From the NCBI GenBank assembly GCA_964465735.1, contig CAYXKT010000002.1, positions 1 to 64,000 of the forward strand: a stretch of 64,000 bases of DNA. Direction: 5' to 3'. The DNA is from Erginobacter sp964465735. Its GTDB lineage: Bacteria; Auribacterota; Erginobacteria; Erginobacterales; Erginobacteraceae. The notes below the pieces were generated by a model. It saw only the letters and a program-made list of their open reading frames with translations. It made no database searches and had not been told where the DNA came from. This document shows positions 33,648 to 43,138 of this stretch, in pieces; the stretch's first letter is position 1, and every line of letters begins with the position of its first letter. Both the position numbers and the translations under genes were made by a program.

Positions 33648-34880
33648 TCAGTTTCTAAGGATAAAATCGATCAGCCGGCCGGAGAGATCCGCCCCTGAGA
33701 ACCGATTCCGGACATAAACCTTTGACTTCGCCACGATCCGTTCCAGTTCCTCCCTGCCCAGTTTCCTGACCTTCTCCACCAATGCCGCCATCCCTCGGGC
33801 GTCTCCAAGATCCACCCGCCAGCCCAGACCCGAACCGGCCATAATCTCCCCGATATGACTCTTCTCCGGACCGACGTAAACAAAGGGCCGGCCGATCTCC
33901 AGTATCCCGTAGATCTTGCAGGTGTGGACAATCCCCGGGTATGACTCTCCCATCACCACCGCGTGGAGGTCAGCGGCGGAAAGGCTGTACTTGATCTCCG
34001 GCCGGGGAAGATAGTCGAGATAAACCACGTTATCAAGCCGGTGTTCCTCCCGGCAGCGGAGCACATCCCGGACCCGCTCGCCCCCGCCGATAAAGACAAA
34101 CACCACTTCCGGATCGTCCCGGAGAAGCACCGCCGCCCGGAGCAGGGTGTCCAGGGGATGGCAGACGCTGAGGTTCCCCGCGTACATCACGACAAACTTC
34201 TCCTCAAGCCGGTACTTTTTGCGGAAAGGATTAGCCCCGTGGGGAATGGTCCTAAGGTCCTCACTGTGGGGCCAGAGCGGAATGACTTCGATCCGGCCTT
34301 TTGGGGCGCCCTTGGCCTCCACCCGGTCTTGCATAAAACGGTCCAGGGCGACGATACCGTCGCTGTTCTTGAGGACGAACCGCAAAACCGCCTCCAGGAA
34401 CCTCGCTCGGGTTCCCCCCCGCCGAATCCATCCGGCCTCGATGGCCTGGTCGGGGTTGAGATCCATCATCCAGTAGATCAGCCGTCCGCCCCGGATCCGG
34501 GTAAAAAGGAGAGCGGAGAAAGCCACCATCGGCGGGGTGGTCAGGACCACCACCCGGTCGTACCGGGGGAGGAAGGCCATCCGGACCGTGAAGGCCAGGT
34601 TGAGGAGGAGAGCGTCAATGACCCTGGTCAGGCGGTTTCTCCGGCCGAACCGGAACCGCCAGACCCGGACCACCCGGATATCCCGGTAAACTTCACTCCG
34701 GGGGTAGAGGGGGTAAGGTTCGGCGTAGCCCCTCCTCCCGGCCAACACGGTCACCCGGCAGCCGCGTTGGACCAGGGAAACCGCCAGGTCGGTCAGGTAC
34801 TGAGCGGTGGAGACCACGTCCGGATAAAAGACCTGGTTGACCAGAAGCACCCGGGGAGGCTTTTCTCCCTTCCGGATCAT
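33648..34880 (-). CDS. Family 4 glycosyltransferase (WbuB-like)
   Basis: A 410-residue GT-B enzyme. The N-terminal domain begins PRVLLVNQVFYPDVVSTAQY and contains YWMMDLNPDQAIEAGW, typical of WbuB-like GT4 enzymes. The C-terminal domain has VVMYAGNLSVCHPLDTLL and a long YGILEIGRPFVYVGP segment for nucleotide-sugar binding. Start chosen at ATG 34880 behind AGAAAGGAAG; it overlaps the carbamoyltransferase stop by 4 bases. Donor and acceptor unknown. Confidence 0.86.
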   Translation of the reverse strand: MIRKGEKPPRVLLVNQVFYPDVVSTAQYLTDLAVSLVQRGCRVTVLAGRRGYAEPYPLYPRSEVYRDIRVVRVWRFRFGRRNRLTRVIDALLLNLAFTVRMAFLPRYDRVVVLTTPPMVAFSALLFTRIRGGRLIYWMMDLNPDQAIEAGWIRRGGTRARFLEAVLRFVLKNSDGIVALDRFMQDRVEAKGAPKGRIEVIPLWPHSEDLRTIPHGANPFRKKYRLEEKFVVMYAGNLSVCHPLDTLLRAAVLLRDDPEVVFVFIGGGERVRDVLRCREEHRLDNVVYLDYLPRPEIKYSLSAADLHAVVMGESYPGIVHTCKIYGILEIGRPFVYVGPEKSHIGEIMAGSGLGWRVDLGDARGMAALVEKVRKLGREELERIVAKSKVYVRNRFSGADLSGRLIDFILRN

Positions 34881-36622
34881 CTTCCTTTCTCCCCCTCCTT
34901 GCGCAGGAAACACCGGCCCAGAACCAGGACGTCGATCCTGGTCTTGAGGTAGCAGTTTACGGCCTCCTCCGGCGTGCAGACTATCGGCTCGTTCTCGTTG
35001 AAGGAGGTGTTGAGGACCATCGGAATTCCGGTCTGATTCCCGAACTCGTTGATCACCGCCCAGTAACGGGGGTTACTCGCCTTCGAGACTGTCTGGACCC
35101 GGGCCGTCCCGTCTCTATGGGTAACCGCCGGGATCAGGTCCCGTTTTTCCTCCCGGACCGGAAATACCTTGAGCATATAGGGAGAGGTCGGGCAGTCCAT
35201 CTCGAAATACTCCCCCGCCTTCTCTTCCAACACCGAAGGGGCGAAGGGGCGGAAAGGCTCCCGACTCTTCACCCGGTGGTTGAGGATATCCTTCATCTCC
35301 TTCCGGCGAGGATCAGCCAGAATACTCCGGTTCCCGAGCGCCCGGGGACCGTACTCCATCCGGCCCTGGAACCAGCCGACCACCAGGCCCCGGGAAACCG
35401 CTTCGGCGGTCCGGCGGAATAATTCCTCCTCTCCCATTTTCCGGAAGAACAGACCGGCGGCGGTCAGCGCCGCCTCAAACCGTTGTTCGGAAAACCCGGG
35501 CCCAAGATAGGAGTGATCCATCGTGAAGTTCCGGGGCTTTCCTTCCCGACAGTGATAAACATAGGCGGCCGCCCCGAGCGCCGTCCCGGAATCCCCGGCC
35601 GCCGGCTGGATATAGACATTCTTAAACGGGGTGCGGGCCGTAATCTTCCCGTTGGCCAGACTGTTAAAGGCCACGCCGCCGGCCAGGGCGAGGTTCTCCT
35701 CCCCGGTGGCCCGGTGGAGGCAGTTGAGGTTATGGACGAGGATCTCCTCCAGGGCCGCCTGGAGAGAGGCCGCCAGATTCCGGTCCCGGTCGCTCAGATC
35801 GTCGCCGGGGTTCCGGGACGGGCCGAAGACCCGGGACCAGGTTTCGGAGAAGAGGATATCCTGTTCCGGTGCTCCCCCCTGCCAGTGGACCTTGGCCTGT
35901 CCCTGGTGATGGGTGAAATAATCAAGGTTGAGCCGGAATCCGCCACCCGGCAGCAAGGTGAACATTCTCCTGAATTCCTCGAGAAATACCGGTTCGCCGT
36001 AGGCGGCCAGCCCCATCACCTTATATTCGTCCCCGAAACGCCTAAAGCCGAGAAACTGGGTGGCCGCCGTGTAGAGGAACCCGGCGGAATGGGGGAAATA
36101 TACCCGCCCGGCGATCTCCAGGCGGCGGGCTTCCCCCCGGCCCCAGACCGCCGAAGAGAAATCCCCCATCCCGTCGATCGAGAGAAAGGCGGCCCGCTCG
36201 AACCCGGAGAGGAAGAAGCTGCTGGCGATATGGGCCCGGTGATGCTCGACGTTGACGAAACGGGCCCTCAGGGCGGCTGGGGAGATGCCAAGGGCGGCGG
36301 TAAAATCCCCGGAGAACGACGAGGAACGGCGAAAGGCCCTCAGGCGGTCACAGACCAGGGACCGGTCGGGCCGGTGCCGGAGGACGAAGAGAACTTTCCG
36401 CCCCAGGTTGGCCCAGGGGTTTTTCGAGATCGCGACCACGTCGATCTCGGCGGGGTCGAGATCGAGGTCTTCCAGGCAGCGTCGGAGGGCCCCTCCCGGA
36501 AATCCGGAGATATGCTTGATCCGGCTGAACCTCTCCTCTTCCGCGGCCCAGACCGGAACCCCGTCCCGGAGCAGGGCGACGGAGGCATCGGGGTGATAAG
36601 CGTTGATACCCAGTATATTCAT
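34877..36622 (-). CDS. NodU/CmcH-family carbamoyltransferase
   Basis: A 581-residue enzyme that transfers a carbamoyl group, usually to a sugar or antibiotic hydroxyl. The N-terminal Kae1-like domain starts ILGINAYHPDASVALLRDG, with the metal motif EHHRAH (~126-131) and SIDGMGD. The C-terminal part has GRMEYGPRALGNRSILADPR, EPFRPFAPSV and NTSFNENEPIVCTPEEAV, all hallmarks of the family, at full length. Among GT4 genes it most likely decorates the polysaccharide with O-carbamoyl groups. Confidence 0.92.
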   Translation of the reverse strand: MNILGINAYHPDASVALLRDGVPVWAAEEERFSRIKHISGFPGGALRRCLEDLDLDPAEIDVVAISKNPWANLGRKVLFVLRHRPDRSLVCDRLRAFRRSSSFSGDFTAALGISPAALRARFVNVEHHRAHIASSFFLSGFERAAFLSIDGMGDFSSAVWGRGEARRLEIAGRVYFPHSAGFLYTAATQFLGFRRFGDEYKVMGLAAYGEPVFLEEFRRMFTLLPGGGFRLNLDYFTHHQGQAKVHWQGGAPEQDILFSETWSRVFGPSRNPGDDLSDRDRNLAASLQAALEEILVHNLNCLHRATGEENLALAGGVAFNSLANGKITARTPFKNVYIQPAAGDSGTALGAAAYVYHCREGKPRNFTMDHSYLGPGFSEQRFEAALTAAGLFFRKMGEEELFRRTAEAVSRGLVVGWFQGRMEYGPRALGNRSILADPRRKEMKDILNHRVKSREPFRPFAPSVLEEKAGEYFEMDCPTSPYMLKVFPVREEKRDLIPAVTHRDGTARVQTVSKASNPRYWAVINEFGNQTGIPMVLNTSFNENEPIVCTPEEAVNCYLKTRIDVLVLGRCFLRKEGEKGR

Positions 36623-36626
36623 CGTC

Positions 36627-37790
36627 TCAACCGATTACCTGTTTATAGACACTTTCCATCGAGCGGGCAATCCCGCTCCAGGCAAAGCGCCGGGCCGCCA
36701 GTTCTCTTCCCCGCTCCCCCATCTCCCGCATCCGTCCGGGGTCGGCCAGCAGAGCTTTGATCCCCGGTCCGAGGACCCCGGGATCACCGTTGAGAACCAA
36801 CCCGGCTCCGGCCTCCTCCACCTCCCGGGAGAGGCCCACCTCCGGGGTGACTACCACCGGCACCCCGGCCGCCATCGCCTCGAGGACGGCGATCCCGAAG
36901 TTCTCCGAATAAGAAGGCAGAAGAAAAACATCGGCCGCGCCGAAGAGCCGCCTCTTCTCCTCCCCGTAAACCGGTCCGGCAAAGGTTATCCTCTCCAATA
37001 CTCCGTTCCGTAAGGCCAGTTTGTCAAGTTGAATTCGGTAGTTGTCGTCGTCGTTGCCGGCCACCGCCAGGTGGGCCCCTTCCAGGTACCGGAGGGCCGG
37101 GATCAGGCGGTCCAGGCCCTTCTTCCAGTTGACCCGGCCAAGGAAGAGCAGTAAAGGCTTCTTCCGGACCAGGGCTTCAATCGCGGGAGAGACCGAACCC
37201 CCGGATTTGGGTGACGTATCTGACGGGTCTATCCCAATCGGAATGACAAAGATCTCGGGCAGATTGAAATGAAAACTCCGGATCTCTTTCTTTTCGATAT
37301 CGGTAGTGACGTGGATCCGGGCCGCGCCCTCCACAACCCGGCGCCCGAAAAGTTGGATCCAGGCCGATTTCACCAGGCGGCTCTTCCGCCGGACCAGGTC
37401 TTTAACCAGCATACCCCGGGGCGAGAGGATGTAGGGGACTCCGTGCCGGGCGGCGATGGTGGCCGCGATATGGGTGGGCCAGGAGAAGAAGGTATGGATA
37501 TGGACCAGATCGAACTCGCCGGTTCTCCGCTCCAGTTCCCTCTCCATCGGCGGGGAATAGAATATTTTTTTCAGACATCTGGAACGAAAATACCAAACTC
37601 TCACTCCATCCAGGTCAACCGGCACGCCTACCGGCCTATCGACCCGAAAAGGCCCGTCAAGATCGGTGGTGAAGACCTCGATGTCGTGCCCAATCCGGGC
37701 CAGATGCTTGCAGAGCCCGTGAACCGACCGGACCGGTCCCCCGTAGCGGAGCGCGGGATAGTAATAGGGTGTCACGTGCAGTATTTTCAT
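36627..37790 (-). CDS. Family 4 glycosyltransferase
   Basis: A 387-residue GT-B enzyme. It opens MKILHVTPYYYPALRYGGPVR and has HIHTFFSWPTHIAA in the acceptor domain. The donor domain contains KPLLLFLGRVNWKKGLDRL and the E-x7-E motif region FLLPSYSENFGIAVLEAMAAG with VVVTPEVG. It lies 4 bases upstream of the carbamoyltransferase gene and 21 bases from the polymerase gene. Confidence 0.92.
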   Translation of the reverse strand: MKILHVTPYYYPALRYGGPVRSVHGLCKHLARIGHDIEVFTTDLDGPFRVDRPVGVPVDLDGVRVWYFRSRCLKKIFYSPPMERELERRTGEFDLVHIHTFFSWPTHIAATIAARHGVPYILSPRGMLVKDLVRRKSRLVKSAWIQLFGRRVVEGAARIHVTTDIEKKEIRSFHFNLPEIFVIPIGIDPSDTSPKSGGSVSPAIEALVRKKPLLLFLGRVNWKKGLDRLIPALRYLEGAHLAVAGNDDDNYRIQLDKLALRNGVLERITFAGPVYGEEKRRLFGAADVFLLPSYSENFGIAVLEAMAAGVPVVVTPEVGLSREVEEAGAGLVLNGDPGVLGPGIKALLADPGRMREMGERGRELAARRFAWSGIARSMESVYKQVIG

Positions 37791-37811
37791 TTGGCCGGCG
37801 GAAATAATGAA

Positions 37812-39338
37812 TTATGCTCCCGGCGGAACCTGAATATTCTCTTCCGTCCCCACCACATCTCTCCCCCGGAGCCGGAACCAATACCGGGCGAGGGCCAGGG
37901 CGCTGTTCAGGGCCATTATTATCAGGACCCAGCGGGCCCAGAGCAAGACATACCGCGTAAGATAACTCTCGAATGACATCAGGGGGAGGAGGGAGGCCAG
38001 GTAAACGATCAAGCCGTCCCGGCGAACCAGGATTAACCGGAGCGCCAGGGCAAAAACCACTCCCAGGAAGCCAAAGCCGCTCAGGACGCCAACCCACCCC
38101 CAGTCAGCGTAGGACGAACCCAGGACCGTAACCAACTGGTCGAACCGGGCCAGTTCGAAATGCCGGTTCACTGTACCCGCCACCACCATCGGGGGCTTGC
38201 CGGGCCACAACACCCTCGGCACGACCGCAGCCGCGGCTTCCAGGTTGTGCCTGCCCCCAAGGAAGGAGACCCCAAAGCGGTTGTGGGACTCCATCAGGGC
38301 CGCCGGCCAGTCGAAACCGTTGAAACGGACCACCATACTCTGCCGGAGCAAGATATCCACCGGCTCCAGGTCGAAAAACTCGGGATTGGCCACGATCAGC
38401 CGAGCACGACGAAAAATATTCCTCTCTTCGGCAATATGCCTCCGGAGAGAGGGATCGGTGCGAGTCAAGTGTTTGGCCGAAGTCATCAGGAAAAATCCGC
38501 CAAGCAGCAGGAAAAATCCCCAGACCACGACTTTCAATCTGATCGACCGGCGAGGATAGAGATAATAGACCGCGAACGATATGATCAGACAGTAGATTAT
38601 GATCCGCCGGTTTTCGTAGGCCAGCATCACCGGCAGCAGGAGAGCAAAAAAGATAAAGATCAATTTCGGGGAGATGCGCCGGGGTCCGGTCCGAGCCAGG
38701 AGCAGACTCAGCATTATCCAGGCGGTTCCCAGCAACCAGGGACCTCCCTGCAGAAATATGTTCTCGATTGCGCCCTCCACCCCGGCAAAGCCGAAGGAGT
38801 GCATAACAAATGAACGGGTCATATATCCGAAAATCCCCAAGCAGAGGAAATACCAGAAGAGGGCGGTCCAGGGGAGAAAGCCCTGCATCATCGGGGAGTA
38901 GAAACTTTCCAGGGCGGATTCCAGCGACCGGTCCAAATCAGACATCCGGACCGCCCAGCGATACATTAGGTCGAAGACCAGCAGCCCGGCCAGGCAGAGC
39001 GCGAGCGCCGGGATGTAATATTCATCGGCGCCAAGATTGAAGTATCCGATGATCCCGGCATTGGGAAACGCCAGCCGGGGGAGCGGGCCGAGGCCGAAAT
39101 AAACGAACGAGTTGACCAGGACAATACCGTGGGGAGAAAGAAAACCCATAATTCCCGGGTGAACCGGACTGGTCAGCCAGCGGAAACAGATCATCGTCAT
39201 CACGATCAACCCGACGGAATACTGCAGGGAGTATGCCGCACCACGGGACGGCAAAAGGAGAAAAAAGCCCCCCGCTCCGAGACCACAGGCCAGCCAGGCG
39301 ACCACCCTCCGGCCCAGCTTCAGGTCAACCAGTTCCAT
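37812..39338 (-). CDS. Wzy-like oligosaccharide repeat-unit polymerase
   Basis: A 508-residue membrane protein with about eleven hydrophobic segments and one large soluble loop (residues ~310-400) with RRHIAEERNIFRRARL and FNGFDWPAALMESHNRFG. This is the layout of Wzy/O-antigen polymerases, which are poorly conserved. Start placed at ATG 39338 behind GGGGAG. It overlaps the end of the kinase-like gene by 14 bases. It would polymerise lipid-linked repeat units on the periplasmic side. Confidence 0.72.
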   Translation of the reverse strand: MELVDLKLGRRVVAWLACGLGAGGFFLLLPSRGAAYSLQYSVGLIVMTMICFRWLTSPVHPGIMGFLSPHGIVLVNSFVYFGLGPLPRLAFPNAGIIGYFNLGADEYYIPALALCLAGLLVFDLMYRWAVRMSDLDRSLESALESFYSPMMQGFLPWTALFWYFLCLGIFGYMTRSFVMHSFGFAGVEGAIENIFLQGGPWLLGTAWIMLSLLLARTGPRRISPKLIFIFFALLLPVMLAYENRRIIIYCLIISFAVYYLYPRRSIRLKVVVWGFFLLLGGFFLMTSAKHLTRTDPSLRRHIAEERNIFRRARLIVANPEFFDLEPVDILLRQSMVVRFNGFDWPAALMESHNRFGVSFLGGRHNLEAAAAVVPRVLWPGKPPMVVAGTVNRHFELARFDQLVTVLGSSYADWGWVGVLSGFGFLGVVFALALRLILVRRDGLIVYLASLLPLMSFESYLTRYVLLWARWVLIIMALNSALALARYWFRLRGRDVVGTEENIQVPPGA

Positions 39339-40410
39339 AACGGCCAACTCCCCGGTTACCGGATATCCGCGGCAGGCAATATCCCGGCCGCGGTCTTCCG
39401 TGATCCCGGACTGCCTTGTTCAGAAGATGCTCCACCCCCTTGAGAGCGGCGATCGAAACGGGCAGAAGCAGGGCCCGGCCGATCCTGACCGGGATGACAG
39501 CCTGTTCCAACAGATATAGTGAGGTTAGGGCCTTGAGCTGGCCGGGAACCTCCTCGAGGAAGGATTGTAGGGAGACCTCCGAATCGGTACAGAGCCATCT
39601 TTCGTTGACGAAAAAATCGAGCAGGTCACGGCAACGGCAGAAGCAGCCGGAGTTCTCCCAATCAATAATCCTGATCGAGCCATCGGGAGCGAAGAACAGC
39701 TGATCCGGCCGCAAATCCCCGTGCGAAAAGACCAGCTCCACCCGGTCCAGGCGGGAGGCCGAGTTTTTCAGGGACCGGACATACCGCCGGACCTCCTTGT
39801 CGGCTTCCGGCCGGGAAAGGATCTCTCCGGACAGGCCGGCAAGATAATCTTCGGTTTCGACCACCCGGACCGGCGCCGAATCTTGCACCTTCCGGACAAT
39901 CTCTTTCAGGCGGCCGGCGAAGCCAGCCGCGTCGAGGTCGCGCAGAGATCCCGACTTGAAGGGGCGCTCGCAGATGAATTCCTCGCTGAAGACCCCGGCC
40001 TTCCGATCGACAGCGAACAGCCGGGGGATAAAGTCGGCCCCAGCCAGCCGCTGGCGGGCCGTTACCTCGTTATCGAAGAACGGCGACAGATCTTTATTTT
40101 TCAGAATATTTACCACCTTACGGCGGTCGAAATCAATTATCCGGAAAAATCGCCGGGCATCGATGATCACCTCGGGCTTTGCCCGGTCGAGAAAAGGGCG
40201 GAGCCGCTCAAACCGGAGGTGGTTCTCCAATCTCTCCTTTCCCCGTTTCCGGATCCAGGGAACCGCCGGCCGGGCCAGGCGCTTCAAGAGACGCCTCGAC
40301 CGGGTCCGCGATCGGATCGCCCAGAAATGCTTCATCACGTAACCGACGGCCCGGGGCGATTCCGGGTCGAAGAAGACCGGATAGGAGAGAAACCGGATCA
40401 GTTTTGTCAC
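39325..40410 (-). CDS. Aminoglycoside-phosphotransferase/choline-kinase-like protein
   Basis: A 361-residue kinase-fold protein. I start it at the GTG at 40410, which forms a GTGA overlap with the previous gene; the longer frame upstream is antisense-like to that gene. The catalytic loop is FSHGDLRPDQLFF, where the usual Asn of HxDxxxxN is Gln, followed by the metal-binding IRIIDWENSG. The N-lobe is diverged. It is tightly coupled to the P-loop kinase-like gene, a pairing seen in surface-polysaccharide loci. A phosphate-transfer step on a sugar or polyol is likely. Confidence 0.76.
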   Translation of the reverse strand: MTKLIRFLSYPVFFDPESPRAVGYVMKHFWAIRSRTRSRRLLKRLARPAVPWIRKRGKERLENHLRFERLRPFLDRAKPEVIIDARRFFRIIDFDRRKVVNILKNKDLSPFFDNEVTARQRLAGADFIPRLFAVDRKAGVFSEEFICERPFKSGSLRDLDAAGFAGRLKEIVRKVQDSAPVRVVETEDYLAGLSGEILSRPEADKEVRRYVRSLKNSASRLDRVELVFSHGDLRPDQLFFAPDGSIRIIDWENSGCFCRCRDLLDFFVNERWLCTDSEVSLQSFLEEVPGQLKALTSLYLLEQAVIPVRIGRALLLPVSIAALKGVEHLLNKAVRDHGRPRPGYCLPRISGNRGVGRYGTG

Positions 40411-41645
40411 CGCGACTGTTCCTCCCCCCGGCTGACGATTCCGGCCAGCATCTCTTCGGCGATCACCGCCGGCGGTCGATCGGTCTTGATAACCAGGCGG
40501 TATCGGGACCGACGGCTCATTCCGTCCAGGACCAGGGCGTGGGCGGCCGCTTCTCGGGGGGTCAACTCCCCCTTGCGCCGGGCGATCTCCTCCGGCTCGT
40601 TCCACAACAATATAAATAGGTCCGGGCGGGGAAGCAGGAGGTAAAGAACCCTGATCAGTCCTTCCGGAACCGCAAAACCCATCGACCGGGACTTGACCGC
40701 GTAGGTGAAAAACTTGTCGGCGATAAACCACCCGCCGGACGCCTGAAACTTCCTGATCACCAGCCACTGATAGAGCTGGATATCGAGAAAATGATAAAGC
40801 AGCCGGGGAATATCCAGGACCGCCGGCCAGACCCGGGGCGGAGCCGGCGGCGAGGTTGAGCCGGGGGGACAAGCGGGTAATACCCCCTGCCGGAAGGGAC
40901 GTTCCGGAAGCATCCCGGTCTTTCCCCCGAGATGCCGGATCCGAAAACAGATTCCCAGTCCTTCCAGCCGGTCCCCGAGCTCGGCCAAGGCGGTGGTTTT
41001 CCCCACTCCGTCGGGGCCGTTGACCACCACGTAAAGTCCCGCGGGGAAGAGAAAATCCATCCAGAACCGGATATCACCCACCCAGCGGAAAAACCGGTGG
41101 AGGGGACGCTCCCGGTATCTGGCCGCCAGCTCCTTTAGCCGGTTTTCGATCCGGATCTCCAAGGCCCGATCCTCTCGGAAAGCCGATTCCAGGATCCGAA
41201 GATAGTCCGGCTTGGGCTTGCGCCGGTGATGGATAAAAAGGCAGGTCAGGAATTCTTCCCTCCCCAACAAACTGAATCCCTGCCGGGTCCATCGGCGGCC
41301 GACGAGAAAGATTCGGGCGGGAACCATCCCGGAGTCGAGACGGACGACCGAGCGAAGATCGAAAATCGCCGAATAGCCGTGCCAGTGGAGGGCAACCACC
41401 CTTCTCCCGTAACGGCTTCGGACCACCTGGACGAATCTCCACCCCGTATCCAGACGCGCGGCTTCGACAACCAGTGAGGAAAACCGCTCAAGATCTCCGC
41501 CCGAGACCAGGATATCGGCGTCCTTGGCGGTCCCGGACAAAACCTGACGGAAATTCCTCATCAGGGCATAGTTGATCTTCCGCCGACCGGCCGACCGCAG
41601 AACTTCTCGGATCAGCTCAGCCCGGTTTTCTTGGAGAGTCTTCAT
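40407..41645 (-). CDS. Two-domain protein: nucleotidyltransferase-like plus thymidylate-kinase-like
   Basis: A 412-residue cytoplasmic protein. The first ~180 residues contain KDADILVSGGDLERF and LHWHGYSAIFDLRS, suggesting a nucleotidyltransferase-like domain. The C-terminal half is a P-loop kinase with VVVNGPDGVGKTTALAELGD and later IADKFFTYAVKSRS, as in thymidylate kinase. The LID region and substrate residues differ, so true dTMP kinase activity is unlikely. Its stop overlaps the next gene's GTG. The pair may make or attach a phosphorylated substituent. Confidence 0.72.
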   Translation of the reverse strand: MKTLQENRAELIREVLRSAGRRKINYALMRNFRQVLSGTAKDADILVSGGDLERFSSLVVEAARLDTGWRFVQVVRSRYGRRVVALHWHGYSAIFDLRSVVRLDSGMVPARIFLVGRRWTRQGFSLLGREEFLTCLFIHHRRKPKPDYLRILESAFREDRALEIRIENRLKELAARYRERPLHRFFRWVGDIRFWMDFLFPAGLYVVVNGPDGVGKTTALAELGDRLEGLGICFRIRHLGGKTGMLPERPFRQGVLPACPPGSTSPPAPPRVWPAVLDIPRLLYHFLDIQLYQWLVIRKFQASGGWFIADKFFTYAVKSRSMGFAVPEGLIRVLYLLLPRPDLFILLWNEPEEIARRKGELTPREAAAHALVLDGMSRRSRYRLVIKTDRPPAVIAEEMLAGIVSRGEEQSR

Positions 41646-41649
41646 ATAT

Positions 41650-43065
41650 TCAATTCCACCAGTACCGCTTCAGCCAGAGCAATTCCGGACGGCAGGCCGT
41701 CCATAACAGTCCCAGGTAAATCAAGCATACTACAACCGAAACGGCCGGGGAAGGCAATCCGGAGTAAACCAGAAGGCCCCAGCCGACCAGTCCGGCCGAA
41801 ACCGCCAGGACCAGCGGCTTGACCAGTAAGGCCGGTTGAAGCTGCTGCAAACGGAGAAGGATAGCCAGCAGGTATCCAACCCCGGCCAGCTGGGAGAACC
41901 CCAGGTTCAGCGCCATCAGGTAAATCGGAGACGGTCCGTCTTCCGCGCCCGCCAGACGGTAAATCCCCAGGGATATCAGGAGAAAGATCGCGATCTCCAT
42001 CAGGCGGCCCCAGGCGACGTGGAGCGGATCCTTGACGGCGAAAAACACCTGCTGAATGAACACGGCGGGGACGATCACGACCAGGTAAAGACTGAAGAAG
42101 GGAAGCGCTCGAGCGGTGGGGACCCACCGGGCTCCGAGAACCAGAACGATCAGGTCCCGGAGAAAGAAGATCGCGGCCAGGGCAAAAAAGGAACCCAGGG
42201 CCAGGTTGAGAAATATCCCCAGGTTGATCAGCGAATCCAGCCGGCGGAGATCGCTCTTGAGCCGGTTGATCAGGGAAAAGGCGAACCGGGCGTTGATCTC
42301 CCTGACCAGCCCGACGGCCGAAGAAACAATCATCAGGCCCCGCTCGTAAGCTCCCACGAAAGCCACCGGGACCATCAACCCCAGGATCAGCTTATCCAGG
42401 GACTGCATCATCGTCGCGCAGATCCGGACAACAAACTTTTTCGAACCGTAAACCAGCACCACCCGGAGAACTTCTTTTTCCCAGCCAACCCCGTATTCCC
42501 AGCGGCAGCATTTGAAGAAGATCACTGTCTCCAGAAGCACCCGGACGTACATCCCGGCCACCAGGCTGTAAACCCCGGCGCCGGCCAGGGCCAGCCCCAG
42601 CGTGGCCAGGATACCGGCCGTCCGTGCGAGGAAATGCACGATCTCGGTCGTCTTGAAATCAAGGTTTCTCTCGATGACGAACTGGAAAATCAGGCTGAAA
42701 AAAGTTAGGATATGCCCGGCGATCAGCAGGAGATATATCCGGGAGATCTGCTCGCCGTAAACCCGGCTGACGATCAACGCCCCGGGTACGGTCAGAACCG
42801 CGTAGGCGGCGGCCTGGAGAATCGTAATTCCGAGAACGTTTCTCTCGATGTTTTTCACCTCCTGGAACTGGATTACGCAATGAGCGAAACCGAAGGAGAT
42901 AAACATCGCGATAAACCCCAGAGAGGACTCGGCCAGGGCGAACACCCCGAAGACCTCCGGGGAGAGGATCCGCATAATCAGCAGGTGGAAGAAGAGAGAG
43001 ACAACAAATTGCCCCTGTCTGCCGATCAAAATCCACTTAACACTCTGCTTGATCTTGGCTTTCAC
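41650..43065 (-). CDS. Wzx-like polysaccharide flippase (MATE/MOP superfamily)
   Basis: A 471-residue protein with about 12 to 14 membrane segments. The N-terminus (SVKWILIGRQGQFVVSLFFHLLIMRILSPEVFG) is the classic pattern of lipopolysaccharide/teichuronic acid translocases (Wzx/TuaB). It moves undecaprenyl-linked repeat units across the inner membrane. It is separated from the two-domain kinase gene by 4 bases. With the polymerase at 37812 and Wza/Wzc it completes a Wzx/Wzy route. Confidence 0.9.
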   Translation of the reverse strand: MKAKIKQSVKWILIGRQGQFVVSLFFHLLIMRILSPEVFGVFALAESSLGFIAMFISFGFAHCVIQFQEVKNIERNVLGITILQAAAYAVLTVPGALIVSRVYGEQISRIYLLLIAGHILTFFSLIFQFVIERNLDFKTTEIVHFLARTAGILATLGLALAGAGVYSLVAGMYVRVLLETVIFFKCCRWEYGVGWEKEVLRVVLVYGSKKFVVRICATMMQSLDKLILGLMVPVAFVGAYERGLMIVSSAVGLVREINARFAFSLINRLKSDLRRLDSLINLGIFLNLALGSFFALAAIFFLRDLIVLVLGARWVPTARALPFFSLYLVVIVPAVFIQQVFFAVKDPLHVAWGRLMEIAIFLLISLGIYRLAGAEDGPSPIYLMALNLGFSQLAGVGYLLAILLRLQQLQPALLVKPLVLAVSAGLVGWGLLVYSGLPSPAVSVVVCLIYLGLLWTACRPELLWLKRYWWN

Positions 43066-43138
43066 GTTCCCAGTGGAAGATAAATGGTTGGCGGGCCGGT
43101 CCGCGGATGGGTCACCGCTTTCCGGCCCCGGAGAGATA

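Noticed and set aside
40411..40872. N-terminal extension of the phosphotransferase-like protein
   Set aside because: The 150 extra residues are a Pro/Gly/Arg-rich alternative frame inside the coding sequence of the upstream P-loop protein. The GTG at 40410 with a GTGA overlap is more natural.
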